In this document: in pieces, positions 55,947-64,000 of the stretch
Numbering within the stretch: position 1 is the stretch's first letter
How the letters are laid out: each line of letters starts with the position of its first letter
Assembly (NCBI RefSeq): GCF_001636425.1
Contig: NZ_LWJG01000004.1
Location: forward strand, 232,198-296,197
Length of the DNA: 64,000 nucleotides
Direction of reading: 5' to 3'
Source of the DNA: Heyndrickxia acidicola
GTDB lineage: Bacteria > Bacillota > Bacilli > Bacillales > Bacillaceae_C
Made by a program: the position numbers and the translations under genes
Notes under the pieces: model-generated
Told to the model about the DNA's origin: nothing
Seen by the model: the letters and a program-made list of their open reading frames with translations, nothing else
The model's database searches: none

Positions 55947-57074
55947 ATGAAACTTTTACGGCACAGAAATCATTCAGATTTACTTGTAAATGGTGCCAAT
56001 TTTATAGAATCATACTGGTATTCCATTAAGGATCAGGAACATGAAATAGGAATATTGGCAGGATATCGCTTGAATATTCCTTTACTATTAAATGATTTAT
56101 TAACCTCTCGAGACTCGTATTTTGAATTGGAGTCCATTTCAGAACTCTGTAAGGATCTCTGGTTTTATTTGGATCAGAACCCGGATCTCCTTAAACATAA
56201 AAATGGTTATATTTACTTTTTGAATCATGTGTATATGGAGAATCGAAATTTCAGAATGGAAAAGCTCACTGAAGTTCTAAAACTTCTTCAATCAAAGAAT
56301 GAGCTAATTATTTATTCCTTAGATTATTTTGAATCTGATGATAATTATTACAAAGAGTGGGAAGCTCAAAACGGAGAAGAAATAAAAAATTTACTATTGC
56401 AAACAGGATGGGTTTTGGAGGAAGAACTTGGCTTTTTCCTCTATACACTTCATCCTCTTGCATTTAAAAAGAAATCAGCTCTTCATGATGCTTCTATTTA
56501 CACCGCCCCCCTTGAGCATTGGGTGAAATGCAAAGGAATGGATTGGATTACAGGATTATGGAAGGGAATTTTAAAACAAGGAAAAGTAGAGAATGAATTA
56601 ACAGCAATTAAGCAGCTTTATCTCGAAAATAAACACGATTATATGACACAAGGATATATGAAACCGACTGATTTTCTTAAGAGATTGAAAATCGTTGATT
56701 ACAAACAATTTGCTGTTCACTCGGAGTATATTGCCCAAAAAGATCCTCGAGACTTAAGAAGTGAAGGCCTTATCGTTCGATTTGATAAACAACTGTATGG
56801 AATCTTTTTTAGTCAGGATTTTGTGGAAGGGGAAAAATTCAATACGATCAAAATGGGTATATACGATGAGAAGACTAAAAGTTTTGTTCTAAATAACGCC
56901 AAGAAATCGGATGAAAATATCATTCAAAACTTGGTTAAAGACATTTTGAGTGAACTGTTTAACCGAATCTGTATACAATACAGAATCGAAATAGAAAGTA
57001 TGGATTATCAAAGTATATTTAGAAGAGCCCTTTCTAAGCGCTTATTAGTATATCCCCCTGTATCCTACAATTAG
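55947..57074 (+). CDS. Hypothetical 375-aa protein
   Basis: ATG with GTAAGGAG 7-8 nt upstream, so translated. Soluble, rich in aromatic and charged residues; 'IGILAGYRLNIPLLLNDLLT' near the start, an acidic middle ('YFESDDNYYKEWEAQNGEEI'), and a C-terminal region 'SEGLIVRFDKQLYGIFFSQD' that may be a separate beta domain. No catalytic motif or known family is recognised. No partner gene. Confidence 0.75.
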   Translation: MKLLRHRNHSDLLVNGANFIESYWYSIKDQEHEIGILAGYRLNIPLLLNDLLTSRDSYFELESISELCKDLWFYLDQNPDLLKHKNGYIYFLNHVYMENRNFRMEKLTEVLKLLQSKNELIIYSLDYFESDDNYYKEWEAQNGEEIKNLLLQTGWVLEEELGFFLYTLHPLAFKKKSALHDASIYTAPLEHWVKCKGMDWITGLWKGILKQGKVENELTAIKQLYLENKHDYMTQGYMKPTDFLKRLKIVDYKQFAVHSEYIAQKDPRDLRSEGLIVRFDKQLYGIFFSQDFVEGEKFNTIKMGIYDEKTKSFVLNNAKKSDENIIQNLVKDILSELFNRICIQYRIEIESMDYQSIFRRALSKRLLVYPPVSYN

Positions 57075-57244
57075 TATACATGTGGTAAAAAACATCTCAT
57101 TAAGGTATCGCTCTAACCTTCCGGCCTGCCTGCATCTCGCTATTACAATCACTAACAAATGCATATTTAATTGAATGGGAAAGTTCCTGCTGAACTCTAT
57201 CAGTTTTTTAAAAGGAGATTGTTAAATATTAAAGGGGTATGATG

Positions 57245-57970
57245 ATGAATTTATTTAAAAAAGTGGAAAATTTTATGGTTATTTTACTTACAATGACCTC
57301 TGGGTGTGCAGATGCTATCAGCTTTCTGGCACTTGGACAAGTATTAACAGCTGCCATGACTGGTAATACGGTTTTTCTGGGTTTGTCGATCATCCATGCA
57401 GATGGATTAAAGCCCATCGGTTATATAGTGGCTCTTTCTGGTTTTATCTTGGGTGTTGCCGCTGGAGCCTTCATTGTAAAGAAAAAAAGGCATATAACGG
57501 GCTTGAATCCCATCGTAACCATTACCTTGTGCCTTGAACTGTTTGCTTTGGTTTTATTCGGTATTCTATCTACATGCTTTAATGCGTCTGATGGATTGGT
57601 ATTAATCCTTCTTCTTTCTTTTGCAATGGGCGTACAAGGAGTGACAGCCAGAAGAATTGGAGTAAATGGTGTGCCCACAACGGTTATTACCAGCACCACA
57701 ACAGGATTGATTGAATCATTGATCTGGAATATAAAAAGAGACGCAATAACTCCCTCTGTTCCATCAAGCTCCATTTTCATTTGGATTTTTGACATCATCA
57801 TTTATTGTGTGGGTGCTGCCATATGTGGAGCTGTGGAATTAAGGTGGCATCTAAACGCAGTATGGCTGCCTGCTGCTATTGTTTTGATCGTCGCTTTAAC
57901 CTCATTTTTTTTTCAACTTCAAAATCAACAAAAAAATAAAGTGAAATCAGAGAATTCGATAGGTATTTAA
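57245..57970 (+). CDS. YoaK-type DUF1275 membrane protein
   Basis: 241 aa, six helices. 'TSGCADAISFLALGQVLTAA' and 'MTGNTVFLGL' are the N-terminal signature of DUF1275 (YoaK), with 'MGVQGVTARRIGVNGVPTTV' and 'ITSTTTGLIES' in the second half. Three ATGs in a row start at 57239; the third has the best distance to AAAGGGG. Transport role suspected for the family, substrate unknown. Confidence 0.9.
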   Translation: MNLFKKVENFMVILLTMTSGCADAISFLALGQVLTAAMTGNTVFLGLSIIHADGLKPIGYIVALSGFILGVAAGAFIVKKKRHITGLNPIVTITLCLELFALVLFGILSTCFNASDGLVLILLLSFAMGVQGVTARRIGVNGVPTTVITSTTTGLIESLIWNIKRDAITPSVPSSSIFIWIFDIIIYCVGAAICGAVELRWHLNAVWLPAAIVLIVALTSFFFQLQNQQKNKVKSENSIGI

Positions 57971-58009
57971 CGATATCTAATGATTCTACAATTTAAAATG
58001 TCCATAAAA

Positions 58010-58050
58010 AGAACCAGCTTATTTCTTCAGTTGGTTCTATTCATTTTTTT
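58010..58050 (+). terminator. Terminator after the YoaK-type gene
   Basis: AGAACCAGCT / AGTTGGTTCT, then a T-rich tail. Confidence 0.75.
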
Positions 58051-58154
58051 CTATGGGAAAAATTCATTGATTAACTTTCCAACCAGTTTTACACCTCCCA
58101 CTTAGCACTTTCCTGATTTAGCGGCTTAAACTGAAGTTTTTAACTGATTTTTGC

Positions 58155-58371
58155 TTAATATTTCTTATCAACAGGTTTTCGTTTATGTTTGTCATTAATG
58201 ATTTTCTTTTTGAGAATCCTTACTTCACCAACCATTAATAACCTCAAATCCTCTACAATGTACTTAGCTAACTCTGTCATCTCCATCAATATCAAAGCGA
58301 AATTCCTGTCCTTGAATTCCACCTCCGTTCGTAAAATCGATTTCAAAGTCAAACTGAAATCTTTTATCCAT
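58155..58371 (-). pseudogene. Small hypothetical protein, frameshifted
   Basis: ATG 58371 with GGGAG upstream: 'MDKRFQFDFEIDFTNGGGIQ', then 'GQEFRFDIDGDD'. A frame change near 58265 leads to 'ELAKYIVEDLRLLMVGEVRI' and a basic end. The two halves read as one conserved Bacillus hypothetical protein of about 70 aa. Confidence 0.65.
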
Positions 58372-58461
58372 TTCGAATCTCCCTACCTTAGAGTTTTAAA
58401 TGTAATAATACATAGTCTAGCTTTAAAAGACATATACCTTCCTCTACTCCCTGACGTGTTC

Positions 58462-58522
58462 GTGCTAACGCAAAAAAAGCTACCAATAATGATAGCTGGT
58501 CCTTAGTTCTTGCACCCATTAA
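58462..58522 (-). repeat. Dispersed terminator-bearing repeat, copy F
   Basis: Minus strand AGCTATCATTATTGGTAGCT hairpin followed by TTTTTTTGCG, edge AATGGGTGCAAGAACT. No minus-strand gene lies directly upstream today. The stretch 58523-58770 is otherwise empty. Confidence 0.65.
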
Positions 58523-58809
58523 CTACAATGAAATAAGATAATATAAACATCATCTAATAATAAGTATTATTTAATCCTTTAAGATAGAGTTATATTAAAA
58601 TTTTTTGCTATAAAAGAAACTAAAACTGCAGGTTTAAAAAACGGTCCGAGCTTAAAGTTAAATTCACCACCTTACGATTTCCTCAACAGCTTTAATAGAT
58701 TACTACCAAAACACAGAGGTCATTAATTATTTTTTGAATATTTATTTAATTAACCGTAAATATTCATGCTATGGTTGAACAAAATTTTAAGAGAGCGCGG
58801 TGGCGAAAG

Positions 58810-59910
58810 ATGAAAAGAAAATGGTTTCCACATGGGAAATGGCCAAAATATTATATCTGGATTCACAATTACTCGATTGTATCTTTCATGTGTCTCATCT
58901 TAACAGGACTTTTTCTATATATCCCATTTTTGCATGTGAGGTTAATACGGTATCTGTCATTCTTCTATGATGTGCATATTTTCCTTGGTATCGTATTCTT
59001 TCTATCTTTATTTTCTCCATTCTTTAAAAAACTGCCAAACGGGAAGCGCATTCGAAATATAGATTGGTTTATGCCCATTTTTTTCGGTATGGCAATCGTA
59101 TTAACTGGACTTTCTTTATGGCAAATTAATTGGTTTCCCGCAAGCATAAGAGAGGCAGCCTTCGCTTGGCACGGGAATTTGTCCTATATCTTAGGATTTT
59201 GGTTTATCTTGCACGGTTTATTAAAAGCAACCGGGACAAAGTATCCCTCGACTTTGGTGACGAAAAAAATGGACCCAGAACGTAGACAATTTCTGCGTTG
59301 GGGTGTTGCAGGATTGGTGGTCGGAGTGATTGCGATGACTCCGTTTTCAAAGCTTTTCACTTTGCGCGAAAAGTTTTCAACACCTTCGAAAACAGATGTA
59401 CACGAGTTTCCAGAGTACTTTACCGTGACGGACAACTATCCGAAAGTCACGCTCGACAAGTACCGGTTGAAGGTCGATGGATTGGTGACTACTCCAACAT
59501 CCATCACCATTGAACAATTGAAGTCATTCCCTGTCACAAAACAAACCAAAAATTTTCAATGTGTAACAGGGTGGACGGTAGCGGATGTGGAATGGGAAGG
59601 AATTCACATCCGTGAGCTTGTTTCTTTGGTAAAACCCAATTCAGAAGCTTCATTCATCACCTTCTATTCTGCAGACGGTGTTTATACAGAAAGCTTGTCC
59701 CTAAAAGAGGCTATGGAAGCGGATGTTCTTCTTGCTTATAAGATGGACAGACAGCCGCTTCGTGTCGAACAAGGTTTTCCGCTTCGATTAGTGGTACCCA
59801 GAATGTATGGGTATAAATCCATCAAATGGGTAAATCGTGTCGAATTTGCATCCACTCGTATTCAAGGTTACTGGGAACAACGAGGCTATCCGGCTGAGGC
59901 AACGTTTTGA
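58810..59910 (+). CDS. Cytochrome b / molybdopterin oxidoreductase fusion
   Basis: 366 aa from ATG 58810 (GGTGG 6 nt upstream; frame open from 58771). Four N-terminal helices with histidines suited to haem b ('WIHNYSI', 'YDVHIFLGI', 'WHGNLSY', 'ILHGLLK'), then a Tat-like RRQFLRWGVAGLVVG helix, then a sulfite-oxidase-type molybdopterin domain with Mo-ligand Cys in 'NFQCVTGW' and 'RLVVPRMYGYKSIKW'. Predicted to pass electrons between the membrane quinone pool and a substrate outside the membrane. Substrate unknown. Confidence 0.85.
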   Translation: MKRKWFPHGKWPKYYIWIHNYSIVSFMCLILTGLFLYIPFLHVRLIRYLSFFYDVHIFLGIVFFLSLFSPFFKKLPNGKRIRNIDWFMPIFFGMAIVLTGLSLWQINWFPASIREAAFAWHGNLSYILGFWFILHGLLKATGTKYPSTLVTKKMDPERRQFLRWGVAGLVVGVIAMTPFSKLFTLREKFSTPSKTDVHEFPEYFTVTDNYPKVTLDKYRLKVDGLVTTPTSITIEQLKSFPVTKQTKNFQCVTGWTVADVEWEGIHIRELVSLVKPNSEASFITFYSADGVYTESLSLKEAMEADVLLAYKMDRQPLRVEQGFPLRLVVPRMYGYKSIKWVNRVEFASTRIQGYWEQRGYPAEATF

Positions 59911-60233
59911 TCAAGTATAATGCATGATCTATAGGATTAGATTTTTCTTATTTATGGGTTGGTCCCTAATTCACTGACAGTTAAGAAGAGTCATCATGTT
60001 AAGTCAGTGAGATAGGATTCAAGAATGACAAAAGAGAATTCAAAACAAAACGGGTTCTGTTTTGTAGTACAAAACTTGAAAAAGTGCGCTAAACAGCGTA
60101 TCAAATAACATTAAAAACACACCGTAATTCGTTAAATATACATTAAGCCCATTAAGGCTAGATATAAAAAGCCTTTATCTTGGTTTACTAAGTAATAATT
60201 GATAGGTTTGGCTTTGGATTAATTAATAACAAC
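59911..60233. other. Gene-free interval with double-hairpin repeat
   Basis: No gene. Holds repeat copy 2 (60048-60122), after which the DNA is undistinguished. Confidence 0.5.
60048..60122. repeat. Double-hairpin repeat, copy 2
   Basis: 'AAAACGGGTTCTGTTTT', then 'AGTACAAAACTTGAAAAAGT' and 'CAAATAACATTAAAAACAC', aligned with 21890-21965. Confidence 0.6.
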
Positions 60234-60275
60234 AAAAAAGCTTGTTAACTGAAAACAGTTTAACAAGCTTTTTTT
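60234..60275. terminator. Bidirectional terminator
   Basis: AAAAAAGCTTGTTAA paired with its complement around CTGAAAACAG; runs of A and T on both sides. It serves the plus-strand oxidoreductase side and the minus-strand MaoC gene. Confidence 0.85.
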
Positions 60276-60324
60276 AATTCGTTTTATGAACTAGTGAAAA
60301 GCACCAAAAATTAAAACATCTTAA

Positions 60325-60354
60325 ACTAAAGCACCCATTAGTTCAACAAGAATC
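60325..60354 (-). repeat. Dispersed repeat, edge fragment (copy H)
   Basis: 'AAAGCACCCATTAGTTCAAC' plus AAGAATC: only the 'GCACCCRTTAGTT' edge of the terminator-bearing family, directly 3' of the MaoC gene. Confidence 0.45.
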
Positions 60355-60373
60355 TTATGTTTTTCAATTACCT

Positions 60374-60799
60374 TCATCTCTTTATCAATACGGACAAGTC
60401 GCCCTCAAAAACTTTTTCGTCTCTATCATTAAAGGTAGATAAAGATACAGTAAGGATACCTGTTTCATCTTTAGTTGCTTTCTTATCAATAACTTCAACA
60501 ATGATATGCAATTCATCTTCAGGATACACAGGCTTAATAAATTTAATATTATTCATCCGTGTTCCTGCAATGACATCCTCACCGTAGAAACCTTCTTCAA
60601 CCCAAAGCTTAAAAGAAATGGCTAACGTATGTATACCAGAAGCAATAATTCCATCAAACCTTCCCTGCTTTGCTTTTTCCTCATCCAAATGCATATATTG
60701 AGGGTCAAATTCACCTGCAAACCTCATAATATCTTCTTTTGTTAATTTTAATGATTTAGTTTGAAACACCTGTCCAATTGTAAACTCATCTAACTTCAT
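60374..60799 (-). CDS. MaoC-like hotdog dehydratase
   Basis: 141 aa, hotdog fold. 'FAGEFDPQYMHLDEEKAKQG' and 'GIIASGIHT' hold the Asp and His of (R)-hydratases that add water to enoyl-thioesters. ATG follows AGAGGTG. Alone on its strand, so the pathway is not shown; acyl-CoA hydration is the family's known activity. Confidence 0.88.
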   Translation of the reverse strand: MKLDEFTIGQVFQTKSLKLTKEDIMRFAGEFDPQYMHLDEEKAKQGRFDGIIASGIHTLAISFKLWVEEGFYGEDVIAGTRMNNIKFIKPVYPEDELHIIVEVIDKKATKDETGILTVSLSTFNDRDEKVFEGDLSVLIKR

Positions 60800-61029
60800 T
60801 CTTACACCTCTATTTTGATGTTGTAGTCGTTGTTGTCCATTTTTATTTTAGCATCAACTCAACAAGTGGAAAAATATTAAAGTCTTCTTGTTCAACTCCC
60901 TCAGCTTAATACGAATATCTCTCGAATGCTCACTTATTCGCAGGATTTCAAAACCCTTGTATGTGGATTTACGTGAAATTGATATGAGTTCAGATCATTT
61001 TGGTTTCGTGAAGGCATAGTTAAATAAAG
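60800..61029. other. Intergenic region
   Basis: MaoC promoter side and DNA leading to the IS110 element. The element's right end probably lies here but I cannot place it. Confidence 0.35.
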
Positions 61030-61059
61030 GAGTCAGCTACCACTCCATATTTTACCATA

Positions 61060-61200
61060 TAATGCACATCTCCACGCCGCCCCTGGAGGCTTTCCCTCCC
61101 ATGTCTCAACGGGTCAATTGCCCTCTCATTCCTTCGTCATGCCTATCCAAGGGGTGGAGGCCAGTTATGCTAACCTGATGGGTCACTGTGCCCTTTTGTT
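61060..61200 (-). ncRNA. Candidate bridge RNA of the IS110 element
   Basis: Minus-strand blocks 'GACGAAGGAAT', 'CATGGGAGGG' and 'CCTCCA' recur in the same order and spacing at 63905-64000, although the DNA between them differs. CTCCAC / GTGGAG can pair across both copies. Conserved structure with variable loops, 3' of an IS110 transposase, fits the recently described guide RNAs. Purely a sequence-level proposal. Confidence 0.4.
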
Positions 61201-61288
61201 GAATAAACCTGGTACTCCGTACATATTTGAAATCCTACGAATAAGACAACATTCAATATTAAAGAAACTATTTAAAATACGTTTTTTC

Positions 61289-62573
61289 TTAGGCTGCTAA
61301 AGGGATTACGGCTTGGATTTTATTGGGACAGTAAGACTCGTTTCTTCTAGCTATTCCTACAAAAATCCTTGCTAGTTTACCAATCAATTTCATGATTGAT
61401 TTCATTTTCTTTAACTTCTTTCCCTTCACATTATGGGAATGGAGGGCTTTAAATTCAGGGTTATTCATCACAAGGCTCATAGTTGCTAAGTAGAGGAATC
61501 GTCGTAGTCTGGACCTTCCACGCTTTGAAATAACAATCTGACCTTTCCATTTGCCTGAACTTGCTTCAGCTAAATGTAATCCCGCATGACGTAATAGAGA
61601 GTTCCCGTGAGAGAAACCACTTAGATCGCCTGATTCACCTAATATCCCGGCTAATGAAATTTCACTTATTCCCTTAATCATAAGTAATTTTTTTGCAAAT
61701 GGTATTGTATTGTATTGTATAGAGAACTTCTTTAACTTGTTGTTCAACTCTTTCGAGTTGTTTTACAGCGAGGTCATATTCCTCTAATAATTGTTCTAAA
61801 TGGAATTTATAAGCATCAAGAGCTTGTCCGGTCCCAATAGAGGATTTCGCTAGATTGATTAGTAATTGTGCCTTCTTGGGTCCTGGTTGTCGTTTCATTA
61901 AAGACTTCCAACCCCTCATGACATCTAGTGTTTCTAGTGAAGATATTTCATCTGGTGTAGGAAATAAACGAAGGGTTGCGATGGCCCCTTTGCAGGATAC
62001 ATCTTTAAATACTTGTCTGAGTTCTGGAAAGACTATATCCACCCATCGATTTACTTGATTAATACCCATCACGAGACGTTTAACAATTACATCACGGCTA
62101 GAAATTAGAACTCTAAGTTTCTCAAATGATTCTGATGTTTGACGAACAAAGGAATAATAGCCGTTTTTCACCATATCCGCAATTACGAGGGCATCTTTTT
62201 TATCACTCTTCGATTGAGTATTATCACGATTCTCTTTATTCCTTTTTACTAAGTGGGGATTGACTGTTACTACCTCAATGTTTTGGTTATATAACCATTT
62301 GGATAGATTAATCCAGTAATGACCTGTAGGCTCCATACCAACTATTGTTGAATCTAATTTTTTTAGTTTTTGTAAGTTTTGAATCCAACTTAATAGTTTT
62401 ACGAACCCCTCTTCATTATTTTCAAATGAAAGAGGATCTCCAACTACAATTCCACGGAAGTTAACAGCTCGAGCAACGTGTAGTTGTTGAGCGATATCCA
62501 CACCAACAATAAGGTGTGTATCGGAAATTCTTTCAATTAGTTGATTTTGTTTGTCTTGCATTTTAAAATTCAT
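61289..62573 (-). pseudogene. IS110-family transposase split by a pentanucleotide expansion
   Basis: N-terminal DEDD (RuvC-like) domain from ATG 62573 (AGGAGG upstream): 'LIVGVDIAQQLHVARAVNFR' holds the first Asp, 'VGMEPTGHYW' the Glu, and 'SKSDKKDALVIADM' the last Asp pair. The frame ends at 61674. The Transposase_20 domain resumes in another frame: 'LLMIKGISEISLAGILGESG', 'LRHAGLHLAEASSGKWKGQI'. The break is a run of ACAAT units; removing two units (10 nt) restores one frame of about 420 aa. Confidence 0.9.
61698..61722. repeat. Pentanucleotide tandem repeat inside the transposase
   Basis: Four TATTG/ATTGT units in a row (plus strand TATTGTATTGTATTGTAT). The unit number sets the reading frame of the transposase. 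Confidence 0.85.
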
Positions 62574-62681
62574 AGTAGGGCTTCCTCCTTAAGACAATGA
62601 GTTTAGATTGGTCTCTATACTCGTATCTTACTGAGGGGCTCTATTTTTTTCAAACCTGATATTTAACGATCTACAGGAATG

Positions 62682-62754
62682 CTAAACTGCCACGATAGTG
62701 ACATAAAAAAAGCTGCCCACAATGACAGCCAGATGTGTTTAGCTCTTGCACCCG
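62682..62754 (-). repeat. Dispersed terminator-bearing repeat, copy G
   Basis: Identical over 73 bp to copy A at 4545-4617. It lies 32 nt 3' of the minus-strand gene at 62787, giving it a GCTGTC / GGCAGC hairpin plus seven T. Confidence 0.8.
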
Positions 62755-62786
62755 ATAGTTTAATAAGTAAATGGGAAAAACAAGCT

Positions 62787-63032
62787 TTATTTTGGATTAA
62801 GTAAAATAACAAATAAAATATCAATTACCACGGCAAGAATTAAAGAAATAAGCTTACTCCACCATTTTTCTTTAGAGAATATTAAGATTACAGCTGAAAT
62901 TATAAAAAACAACCACTTTGATGCGGTTAAACTAAAGTGCAATGTACCTGGTAAGATAACAGTAGTTACAAAAAGCCCTACTCCTAATATTATTGAATAT
63001 ATAAAAATCCTATACGCTACCAAATAAATCAC
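62787..63032 (-). CDS. Small membrane protein, 81 aa
   Basis: Three predicted helices ('IFIYSIILGVGLFVTTVIL', 'WLFFIISAVILIF', 'LISLILAVVIDILFVILL') and little loop. GTG start with AAGGTAGT upstream. Followed by terminator repeat G. No family recognised. Confidence 0.65.
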   Translation of the reverse strand: MIYLVAYRIFIYSIILGVGLFVTTVILPGTLHFSLTASKWLFFIISAVILIFSKEKWWSKLISLILAVVIDILFVILLNPK

Positions 63033-63109
63033 ACTACCTTACCTTGAATTGTTGTTGAACTCTAGTGCCCGTTTGTTTATGTACATTTTTAACAATATAA
63101 TATTTAAAT

Positions 63110-63625
63110 TCAAACCCAATCAATTCCCTTACCAGAAACAACAAGATGAGGGACATTACCTTTTCGGTTAAAAAATCTCCAGTGTTCACTTTGTTCATCT
63201 TCTTCTGAACTATCTGGAAATATTTCTAGCATATACCCATTAGATAAAATGAGCTTGAACCCACCAAACATATCAGGTTCAACTTGCTGTACAATTAGGT
63301 TTCCTTTGGCTTTTAAGAAGGTTTTAATGCGTTCATCGAATCTATTTTCACCTTCTATATCCCATTCAAAATCACCTTCGTTACCTTTCCAGTCAGATCT
63401 AGGAGAGTAGAAATCCCTTGAGGCAACAACAATCTTATTATCCGATGTAATTCTCCACGAACATTGAATATGTAACGCATACTCTGCCGTTTCTTCTGTT
63501 CTTCCTCTCCTGTTTACTAAAATCATATCCCCAAACCCTAACCAAAAAAGATTGGATGCCCTTCCAGCATACTGTAATTTTAAATCCATTAATTTACCTA
63601 TGTGAGATATAATCTCTTCTCTCAT
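63110..63625 (-). CDS. Hypothetical protein, possible immunity-type
   Basis: 171 aa, soluble, aromatic-rich: 'YALHIQCSWRITSDNKIVVA', 'SRDFYSPRSDWKGNEGDFEW', 'GFKLILSNGYMLEIFPDSSE' and 'EHWRFFNRKG'. I know this pattern as a widespread conserved hypothetical family of Bacillaceae, often scattered near polymorphic-toxin genes; no toxin is visible here. ATG has AGGAGTC upstream. Confidence 0.75.
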   Translation of the reverse strand: MREEIISHIGKLMDLKLQYAGRASNLFWLGFGDMILVNRRGRTEETAEYALHIQCSWRITSDNKIVVASRDFYSPRSDWKGNEGDFEWDIEGENRFDERIKTFLKAKGNLIVQQVEPDMFGGFKLILSNGYMLEIFPDSSEEDEQSEHWRFFNRKGNVPHLVVSGKGIDWV

Positions 63626-63879
63626 ACTTGACTCCTTTTATAAACAAAATAATTATTACATATTCTAAATATATCACCTTTTGTTCTTCAACTATCCTCC
63701 CTCAATAAAAGAAGCGAAAACGCCGATTTACTCATGTTTTCTTAGAATTTCATAGTTGTTTACCAAACGGTAAATGCCTTTATATCTGGAGGATCTTCAC
63801 TTGAAAGGATATTTTTGGACAGAGTGAGAAAAAAGGGCTATAACCCATTAACCAATCCATTACAGAAAATGGTGGATGA
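63626..63879. other. Gene-free interval
   Basis: Promoter of the preceding gene; otherwise nothing supportable. Confidence 0.4.
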
Positions 63880-64000
63880 GTAAAAATATAACCGCACTGG
63901 TGGATGTCCACATTTACTCATGGAGGTCAACCCTCCCATGCCTCACAGAGTCTTCGCTCTCAAATTCCTTCGTCCAACCTTTCCATGAGGTGGATGTCAG
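63880..64000 (-). mobile_element. Edge of a second IS110-like element, cut by the window end
   Basis: Shares the block order of 61060-61170 (TGGAGG...CCCTCCCATG...ATTCCTTCGTC...GGTGGA) in the same orientation. The matching transposase, if present, would lie beyond the window. Confidence 0.5.

Larger units (their letters stand above)
61030..62640 (-). mobile_element. IS110-family element
   Basis: Transposase gene plus a structured 3' region. The family leaves no long terminal inverted repeats, so the given ends are estimates. Long noncoding DNA downstream of the gene and only about 100 nt upstream favour the IS1111-like arrangement, in which the guide (bridge/seek) RNA lies 3' of the transposase. 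Confidence 0.65.

Noticed and set aside
57421..57801. 126-codon minus-strand frame opposite the YoaK gene
   Set aside because: Antisense shadow of a clear DUF1275 membrane protein.
61060..61200. Group II intron or riboswitch instead of bridge RNA
   Set aside because: No domain V sequence, no reverse transcriptase, and the repeat copy at 63905 shares the IS-linked context; the IS110 guide RNA explanation is simpler.

Overview
The window is AT-rich DNA from a spore-forming member of the Bacillaceae (Bacillus/Neobacillus/Peribacillus-like). The evidence is a SpoVS paralogue, a Bacillus-style cydABDC operon with Rex-type boxes, ArsR/ArsC/ArsI arsenic genes, DUF3231, DUF3934, DUF2294, YfmS-like and YoaK-like proteins, strong GGAGG ribosome binding sites, and many U-tailed intrinsic terminators. 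No rRNA, tRNA or CRISPR array was recognised.

Layout. 0-12 kb: a low-molecular-weight phosphatase, DUF3231, an ArsR/SRPBCC pair, an SDR, an arsenic operon (arsR-arsI-aquaporin-arsC, minus strand), a DinB gene with an internal stop, AIM24, ferritin, a P-loop kinase and a polysaccharide deacetylase. 12-20 kb: cytochrome bd oxidase and its assembly ABC transporter (cydABDC), then a CidA/LrgA-LrgB pair. Both carry TTGTGA-type redox palindromes upstream. 20-29 kb: sparse, with broken genes, spoVS, a cold-shock gene and an unusual plsY lying between two 207-bp direct repeats, DUF3934 and a KinB-like histidine kinase. 29-38.5 kb: a mobile or decaying block with a tyrosine recombinase behind a 13-7-13 inverted repeat, truncated surface-protein and helicase-nuclease genes, two IS3-family elements, and an apparently intact tubulin-like tubR-tubZ partition pair. 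38.5-47 kb: a YfmS-like chemotaxis signalling protein and a LacI-controlled fructan-oligosaccharide locus (permease, permease, binding lipoprotein, fructokinase, GH32). 47-52 kb: small genes, two divergent tandem-DUF2294 proteins and an RsbT-like kinase. 52-58 kb: a dead second copy of the recombinase and a YjeM-type amino-acid permease bracketed by ~230-bp repeats, an unknown 375-aa protein and a YoaK-type membrane protein. 58-64 kb: a cytochrome b/molybdopterin oxidoreductase fusion, MaoC, an IS110-family element with a pentanucleotide-expansion frameshift and a candidate bridge RNA, and the edge of a second related element at the window end.

How it works together. The arsenic operon pairs arsenate reduction and organoarsenical demethylation with a channel in place of an ArsB pump. 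The cyd and cid genes look coupled to low oxygen or high NADH. The sugar locus imports and splits fructosides using an ATPase that must be encoded elsewhere. A family of ~70-bp repeats, each carrying a U-tailed hairpin, lies just 3' of many minus-strand genes and probably terminates them.

Caution. At least a dozen genes are broken by single frameshifts or stops, several in homopolymers. Some of this could be sequencing error rather than real decay. All family assignments are by reading the protein sequences; no search was run.
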